Assembly: GCA_936450465.1 (NCBI GenBank)
Contig: OW388304.1
Location: 10,457,222-10,521,221, forward strand
Reading direction: 5' to 3'
DNA length: 64,000 bases
From: Gibbula magus
Taxonomy: Eukaryota; Mollusca; Gastropoda; Trochida; Trochidae
Shown here: positions 24,401-33,400 of the stretch, one piece after another
Position numbering within the stretch: position 1 is the stretch's first letter
Layout: every line of letters begins with the position of its first letter
Position numbers and translations under genes: made by a program
Notes under the pieces: generated by a model
Told to the model about the DNA's origin: nothing
Databases searched by the model: none
What the model saw: the letters and a program-made list of their open reading frames with translations, nothing else

Positions 24401-27400
24401 ACGAAATCTACAATTTAGAATCCCCATTGGCCAAGGAGTCTGCTCATAAAATTTCAGCTCTGTGGAGTCATTGGTTCTGGAGAAGAAGTCGAAAAAGCGA
24501 AAAGTTTACGGATGGACGGACGGACGGATGGACGGACGGACGGACGCCGGACACCATGCCATGCCATAAGCCCATCGGGCCTTTCAGGCCTGATGAGCTA
24601 AAAAGTGAGCATGGCTCACATACCCCCGCCACCTGCTATCCGTCCATTAAGAATTATAGATGTGAAGGGTACTATGTTTAAAAAACAGCTTCAAGCATCA
24701 TAATATTGTCCAAAATAATTTTGGGAACTGGCTTTGTTATTACAAAATTTCATTCACCTAGATGTAATATTTTTCAGGTAACTTAATATTTCCCATTAGA
24801 GCATCACACCAGTAATTTGTACCAAGTTCAATTACAGATTCAAGGGCTTCATAACTCCGTAAAAATAACATTACTAAAAACTGGACTGTGAACTCGATGA
24901 CGAGTATCATCTGGACTACCTGCACCTAAGTTGAACAATTTCCGAGAAAACTGAACACAATAAAACTAAGTCCAAAAAGTGACGTTGGTTAACAACTGTA
25001 CAAAGTTTGGTTGATGTACCTTTGATGGTTTTTGAGAAAATTGACCGGACGGATATTTTTTTCAAGCGAATATTTTATCATTTTGGTGGGCTCCCGAAAT
25101 GGCTCACATGAGCAATGTGCTAATATTTTAGGCTTTGAAAAATCATATCCTTGTTATTATCCGTTCGATTTTTACATTTGATGGCTTGTTTTAAAGACAA
25201 ATGTATTGGCTTTGACGTGGTATATAACATTTAATGATAATATGATGACAACATTCTGAAATATAATTTCAAACGGACATGGGGTGTTGACCCCGTTACA
25301 TCCCTTTACTTTTTTATAGTATATGGGGCTTCATATTCTTTGTAATCGCTTGTTTCGACAATACAAGCCCCTGTGCAGGTGCTCAATACACATCACTCCC
25401 GAAACTTACATAGTGACTATAAACAGATGCTTGATACACATCACTCCAGACACTTACATAGTGACTATAAACAGGTGCTTGATACACGTCACTCCAGACA
25501 CTTACATAATGGCTATAAACAGGTGCTTGATACACATCACTCCAGACACTTACATAGTGACTATAAACAGGTGCTTGATACACATCACTCCAGACACTTA
25601 CATAGTGACTATAAACAGGTGCTTGATACACATCACTCCAGACACTTACATAGTGACTATAAACAGGTGCTTGATACACATCACTCCAGACACTTACATA
25701 GTGACTATAAACAGGTGCTTGATACACATCACTCCAGACACTTACATAGTGACTATAAACAGGTGTTTGATACACATCACTCCAGACACTTACATAATGG
25801 TTATAAACAGGTGCTTGATACACATCACTCCAGACACTGTTTATGAACTCCTCTGCATGGTTCTTCCTCATTTCTCCGATGGTGAGTTTGGTCCTTGAGT
25901 TCAGGTAATCACAGAAACTATGGTTGTTGGTGGGATTTTTGGACATTGGTAAGAAGCACTCACTTGATGCAGCGTTCCCAATCTGAAGAAAAAGTAACTC
26001 GTTGTTTGTCGTCAAATACTCCTAAAAATTATTTTGAAAGTTTTTTTTTTAAATTCATCTTTTTACAAATCAATCAAATTAATTAAATTGGTGATTAAAT
26101 TATCACCCCAGATGATCAATGTATCACAGCAGCTCTTGTGGCTTAATCTGCTGAAAATCTTCATGTCAACTGTTCCGGAATGTCCTGGTAAGCAAGTAGA
26201 CAAGCCATTGATTAGAAAAACTCAGCCAACACCAATAATGCAATATTTGACATGTAATACTTACATAGTGGTAGGTCTGACAGGAGTAGGTGTATCCGTG
26301 CCATGGTACCCCCAGGATGATTCTCTTCTCCGCTAGTCCCTGGGCAGCATACTCATCAACACCTGGACACAAGACACAAAATTAGTGGACTAGCTTTCAA
26401 ACGTTATCCTAATCAGATAATTTGAGTATTTCAAGTGGAAACTACAACTTCCCAATGCAAGGCAAAACTCTTGCCAGTCTCCATTACTGGCTGATTTAGG
26501 CCTTGCAGTATTTTCCTCGCTTTGTTGTGCCAAGATAGTGGATTGCTGCACTTGAAATGCATTAAGGAAATACTGCAAAGCCTAAATCAGTCAGTAATGG
26601 AGACTGGCAAGAGTTATGCCTTGCATTGGGAAATTGCCTTGACTAAGGTTTCAGAAACCTTTGATTTCTTGGGATCTTAACTTGTGGTTAAAAGTAAAAA
26701 TGATGCCAGTTTTTTTTCTTTCTGGGAAGTGATAGCAAGGTCAATTGTCCCCATTAAGGACCACAAAAGTTATCATAGACTATTTTACTGAACAATTTAA
26801 AACGGTAATTCTATGAATATATCAAAATGCAATTCCTTAAATAGAATGTTACCTGGCAAAGGTCTTAGATCATGAAAACTTTTGAGGTCAATGAACAGTG
26901 ACATTGAACACATGTTAAATCAAATCATGAATTCACTTTTAAAATAAGGTACAATGTTCCCTGAAAACACCATAATTATGCACAATGTATTAATTTTGAA
27001 AAGGGGGCAACTTTTTACAAATTGAGTATTGTCACTAATGTCATGTGACTTACCGAGAGCGAGGTGTGTGAATGGAACTGAGGCTCTGGCTTTACAGTTG
27101 TCAGCCTTATCCAGTACGGCAAAACTTGATGAGTCAATGATGATGACGTCACATGAGTGATAAACATACTCATCGGTGAAGTCACAGTCATTTCCATAGC
27201 ATTGGGGTTTCCATGGCACAACACAAACAAACTGAAAAATAAAATATCTGAAATAATTACTTGCAAGAAACATCAACGATATTTACCATGACAACTTTGA
27301 CTCAATGAGAAATGTCAGCAAATCTCAATTGGGCAATTTAATCTTCCTTGGAATGACCGTATTACATACACATACAGTGCTGGGGGTGGAGGGAGGGGTA

Positions 27401-30400
27401 GTGACTGCTTCTAACAATATAGAGCCTTTTATAAGACTCCACAAGTGCCCTTGATGCCGAATGTCACAAAGAGACTTGTACCGTGTAGGTGTTTGGTGGG
27501 GGGGCATTGTTTTGACTATGGTTTTAATGGTCATTTTAATTTCACATTTCACATGAATAGGTAGCCCCCGCTATATCCGTACCTGCATATAATATGTCTT
27601 TTTTGGTCAAAATAAATTGTTTTATGTGAGTGCTTCCTCAAGCTGAGTTTTACTGAAACTATTCTTGAGATGATTTCATTGATTTTGTCAATCTGACACT
27701 CTTGACATGGCATTACAATTCAACACACTATGTAAACTAGTGTCCAAAAGAAATGCTACCAACAAAATTTTCATAAGGAAACATGGTATTGCGTATCCAA
27801 CATATCAAATACAGTGTATTCGATCCAAAATACCAGTAACATGTCATCACTTCTGTAGATATTGTGAATTTTGTGAAAAAGACATTTAATGTCTGTTGCA
27901 CGTTTTGCAGGGGCAATTAAACTGTATAATTCGACTCAGCATACACATTGCTATCACAGCAACAAAAAGCACACACAAGAAAGCCCATTTGACAGCCAGC
28001 AGGGAGCGTCACACATCAACATCAGGAAGGCGGAAGACCACATGTCACTTCTTCCCCTGGAGACCATTACATCCGGGTACTACACCTTCGGAACAACTCC
28101 ATCACCAAGCGACGTCAACAGCGGCTACGGCACTGTCACACACAGTCAGTCGATAGAACTGATACAGGAAACTGCTTCAACATGGTATAAGACCACACCA
28201 TCCCTACCGCCGACCACTCCTGACCAATCAATAAACAGACTGCTATGGGCCAGACGAGTTCAACATTGGCAACTGGGCATGAGTTCTCTTCTCTGACAAT
28301 GGCAGAATCTGTCTTTTCAGAATGATGGTCGACAACTTGTTTATCTGGCGCCAAATTGTGTCTACCAAGTCCAGCTATTATGGGGGTGGATGGCTAATGG
28401 TTCGGGGTGGAATATGTGGCGACGTCATAACGAGACTGGTTGTGATTCGAGGAACTTAAATGCACAACTTTATCCTGATGACATTTTACAGCCATTTGTG
28501 GTGCCATTTCTTCAACAGCACACACCACATGACGTACCCAGAACTTCCTCGTCAACGCAAACATCCAGGTTTTGCCATGGCCTGTGAATACCATCGGAAA
28601 ATCAGGAGTCATGGAGGACCTGTGCCTCCAGCCAACCTCCAGGAGCGGGAACAATGCCTATTTGTCGAATGGCAACGCATCACCCCTGACGTCATCAGAC
28701 GTTTGATTACCGGGTATGTCAATCCATCGACGTATTCTTGCTTGTATAGATCCTCGGGGTGGACATAACCATTACTGACATGACTTGGAGAGGTGTGCAT
28801 TGACATTTCCCCTACCTTCTTTGGACCCCTCCCATCTTTACAGGCCTATCCTGATGATAAAACTGCATGTATTAAAATGAAATTTTGCATACGTGCTGTG
28901 AAAGAGGTCTCTAAAAATAATTAAACCAATTTGAAATGTCAATATTACTTTGTGTTTATGTTATATCATTTCAAACACATGGTAGCGTTTCTTTTGGACA
29001 CTTGTTTATAAAAGCTAAATTGCATCATGCACATGTATACCAGTGTCAAATCTTGACCACGTAACTTTGAAAATTATCACAACATCTCTCATGATAAAAA
29101 CCCAACACCCCTCATGATAAAATATTCAGTTGTTCATAGCAATTGTTTTCCTTCCTATGAAACAACATGTGCAACTAAGCTTTTCTACATGAATGGGAAA
29201 CAAATCTCCCTCCTTATTTTGGTTTGAGTGGACACCATACATACAAATAATATCATACTCTCAATAATCCACTGACCTCAATTGGCATCAGTTTGTGGAT
29301 TTTGGGTAGCAATGCCTTCTTTATATCAAACAGCACTTTTCCAAAATCTTTGACTTCTTCCTCCGCAAGGTTCATCATGACATCAATAAGATCAACTGCA
29401 ACAATGTCCACCACCTTGCTCTGAGCCCTGGCAGCGATATCGTCAATACGTTTCTGAGTGATGTTGTTGAGCTTCTCGAAGTGGTCCGCATGATTTAACT
29501 TTGCTGAAGAACAAAAAATACACATATCATAAAATGAAAATTCCATCGAGATACTTAATAGGTACACATACCTGCATTTCTAGAAAGTAGAGCCATTGCC
29601 CCTGTAACTCATTAGGTATTATGGATTATTCATTATCTCTACGGTTAAAACTTACCCCGTGTAGTCTCTAGGATGGTTTGGACACTCATTAAATTTACAA
29701 GTTATAATCCACATCGGAGCGCTATATACTCCCGACCACATTGTAGCGGGGTATAATTAGGAACGAAGGGGGTTGTTGATTATGTTGAAGAGAGTATATA
29801 TACCGGGTATATATATATATTCTTACCAATAAATCCGTAACGTTTCTGCTGTTTGTGAGTATAGCACATGATATCGTTGTCCTCGTAACTTTCGTCAACA
29901 AGAACAGCAGTGATGCTGTCCCATTTCCACATGTTGTAATCAGAGGATCCATTTGTAACCACATATACCTTGACAGACAAAATGTTTCATAAAAATAAGT
30001 AAATGAAAAATGACAAATAATTATTTTCAATGTAAGGTGTGAGAATGCAGAATATTCATAACACCAATTGATTCAAGATAACTCAGAATGTGATACATAT
30101 TGCAAATTAAACAATATTTTTTAATATAATTTAAGACTTTAGTAGCAAATCTTGATATAAACCTTAGTGAAAATCAACAATTTTAAGATAAGTGTTACAT
30201 AAATGATATACAAGAAACATTTGACATAATTTATTGCCAGATTGAATACCATGATGATTATCCAAGGATATATTGTCAAAACTCTAGGATATAGATCTGT
30301 CTATCATTAACAAACACCCAAATTAATCCCTTTTATGTTTTAACTCAAACTTGTATTTTTTGTGCAAGAATCTGCATTTGCCAGTTCAATTATCAGCCTA

Positions 30401-33400
30401 TCCATTCAGTGTTGGCTTTTTTAAAAGTATATATTCAATGATCCTGCCAACATGGATAATAAAACCTGACTTGAATACAGCACAGCTGTAAGTGGCATTG
30501 TGAGCTTCTGTGTTGTCATTTCTAAACCACCAGACATAATTTTGCATTTAAAATGTTCATGTCTCTACAGGAAGCATGAACAAACATCTTGCATAATGAA
30601 AAAGATCAATGATAGAAAATGCTGGACAATATAGTTGTTATTTGACAGTCACTATAAAAGTACAAGTCATAGTGAATTTGAGCAGTATCTTTTGAAAAGC
30701 CCAGCATAATGTATTTCCTCTTATAGGGGCCGGGCCTCGTATAGCAGACCTAAAGATGAATAAGAGTAATAAGAGTCGGGTCTCTAATAAGAACCCGGTT
30801 TATATAATATTGTGTCCATGATTATCTCCATCCTATATATGTTTCTATTTGAATGTTTCCTCTCTTAAACAAGCACGCTACATTTGGTTTATGTCAAAGG
30901 CCTGGGAGTTTGTGCCGCAGTTCGCAGACATTAGAGTCAGGTATATGAGGTCATAACATGTATCGGGAAAAAACCTAAAATTAAAATAATTAAGGGCCAG
31001 ATCTCAAATAAAAGTCGGACATCCAGTATAACCGCCATGGGGTAAGACCCCTTAAAGGGACACTGCGTTGAGGATAAAAATGAGATAACTTTTATCGCCC
31101 TATGCTGATGTGTCTACTAATGAGTTACGCTACGCTTCATTGTCTACATGCAGTAAGTTTTATTACTGGTACTTCAGTTGTCTGCAATTTAGGGTCTGTG
31201 ATTTTTTATCAGACACGTTAATCAGCATAGGTATATACATCTGATCTCATCGATGCGGTGTCCCTTTAAATGTTGATATTGGTACGGGCACCTATTAGAA
31301 GAAATTATAAGATAAATAGTTGCGTTTGTAAAATTTCCGGGATTCATTGCTATTCAACACCCGAAATTTAGTTTAAAACCGACGGCGTTAGCCGGAGGTT
31401 TTAAAAACTGAAATTTGCGGGTGATGAATAGCAATGAATCCCGGAAATTTTACAAACGCAACTATTTATCGATATTGTAACATGACCCTTAGTTATCAGG
31501 CGTTTTAAAACGAACTCTCTTTTTGCGTACCTATCTCGGAGTGGAAAGGACTTTGCGACTGTTCCATTTGTGTAAGAGGTGTGGTCAGGTCAAAACAAAT
31601 GTAAATACTCGGCGTAATATGTACATTAGCAACAATTTACACATAAGATCAAACAGTGTCACTCAATCATGGTCACTTCACAATATTCACGTATCCTTTT
31701 AGATGGCGATAAACATTTATCTACGACATCAACACAGTAAAAGACCTAGGAACATAAATCTTAAACTTGCCCTAACCCATTGTGACAATGACGCTAGCAT
31801 TGTGACGTCAAAACGGTTGATCACTATGACGTCATGCCATGGCAACGACATTCGGTAAACACAGCCGCATGGATGAAGGCGTCAAACTTGGACAAATCTT
31901 ACTAGTTGAAAACATTTTAGTTACTTGAAACTAATTAATTTTGAGAGTTATTTGAAAATGACAATGCCACCTGTCAAATTTGAGTAAGGAGCACATATTC
32001 ACCCCTGGAACGTCCTGTTCTGCAGAGGTGCAGTGATCGACGACTGCTCGCGAGAATTTGCAGTGATCGGGTGCACGTCGTGAATGTAAACATAAGTTAG
32101 GTGTTAGAAAACAGTTCACTATTTGCTAAATGTGCGCAATTTCCTTTACATTTTAATAGTTTACGAATGTTAAGGTTATGGTGATTATTTCGAGAAAGTT
32201 TTAAGTTGCTAGCACGAAAATGAGGTAAGTTATCAGTGATAATCGGCACAACACGTTTTTTCAAGGAGACAAATTCGAAGTTTATATTAAATGTACTTAT
32301 ATTTTCCTTTCCAGATGATATCTAATTAATCATTAGTGATAATACATTTATATGCGAAAAGTTGAAAACATTCAGTTGAAAATTAACAAAGTTATTGGAC
32401 AAAATGTAAAAATGATATTTAGTGCAGTGATCGTTGAGGACAGTGAACTCGGAATTCAGTGATCGGAAATTTGGATAATGCAGTGATCGGATTTTTTAAA
32501 ATAAAAATGTCCAAAAAACTTATTTTTCGGATTACAAAGATATAGTTTTGATCCTGTTCAGACTGTACAACATGGACGAAAAGATTAGGTGTAAGTATTG
32601 TTCCCATACTTACTTTGGTCTTCACTAACGTGGTATGGCTGACAATCCCATAAAGCAGACGAATCCTAGGGAGGTGGAATCCCAGATAATGCCTCACAAA
32701 CGTTTGGGCATCAGGCAATCACACTAGTATAACTGAACATTAAGCAGATGTTGCCAATCTTTTCAAATGACAACAAACAACGCTTGCTCTTTTGACTTGA
32801 AATATATATATTTATTGTTTATCGTCCCAATAAGAAAAGAGTAGAAGACAAGCTGTATATATTCAAGATGATTCTATGTTTATAAACGTATTAAGGAAAT
32901 GAACACAATGTACCTTACAGTGTTAATTTTTCATAGACAACTTTGAATAACAAAATTTGAAATTAACTACATATTGCAGATTGTTATGTTAAAACAGTTT
33001 GAAACATAAGGCTATTCATTGGTATCGAATAGCATGTGATTGACATGACACTTTACATTCAATGTATACCTCAAATCTGTTAACTGGCAACTGTGAATGA
33101 CAGAATATGGAATTGGATAATATTGTAATTATACTTTGTTGTTAAAATCATTTTAAAACATAGAGCTGTTAATATGAATTGAAATATATAATGTGCATAT
33201 GATCAACGAGGTAGAACAAATGCTATGGATGATCAACTTCTCTATTCCATATATCGGACGTTTCGGTGTGGATATATATTAACACCGTAATATCAAGGAA
33301 GTGATGAGCATCATTTGAATAAATATAATTTATTAATATAAGGGCTATTGTTTCTATTCTCCTTTTTCAAATCATATGTATCATTTGCATGCTAAAGATG

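Noticed and set aside
23279..24681. ORFs in the 145-bp array, one with a GRTDG tail
   Set aside because: Repeat read-through; the GRTDGWTDG tail is just the GGAC microsatellite.
25386..25841. CRISPR-like appearance of regular repeats here and at 36190-36905
   Set aside because: Units are contiguous with no unique spacers, and the genome is eukaryotic; these are minisatellites.
25323..25898. Long plus-strand ORFs (191 and 157 codons) over the 48-bp array
   Set aside because: The unit length is a multiple of three and lacks stops in several frames, so all frames look open. Only the minus frame joins conserved exon sequence.
27889..28806. Overlapping ORFs on both strands of 60-135 codons as host genes
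   Set aside because: They are frames of the decayed Tc1/mariner transposase between its inverted ends.
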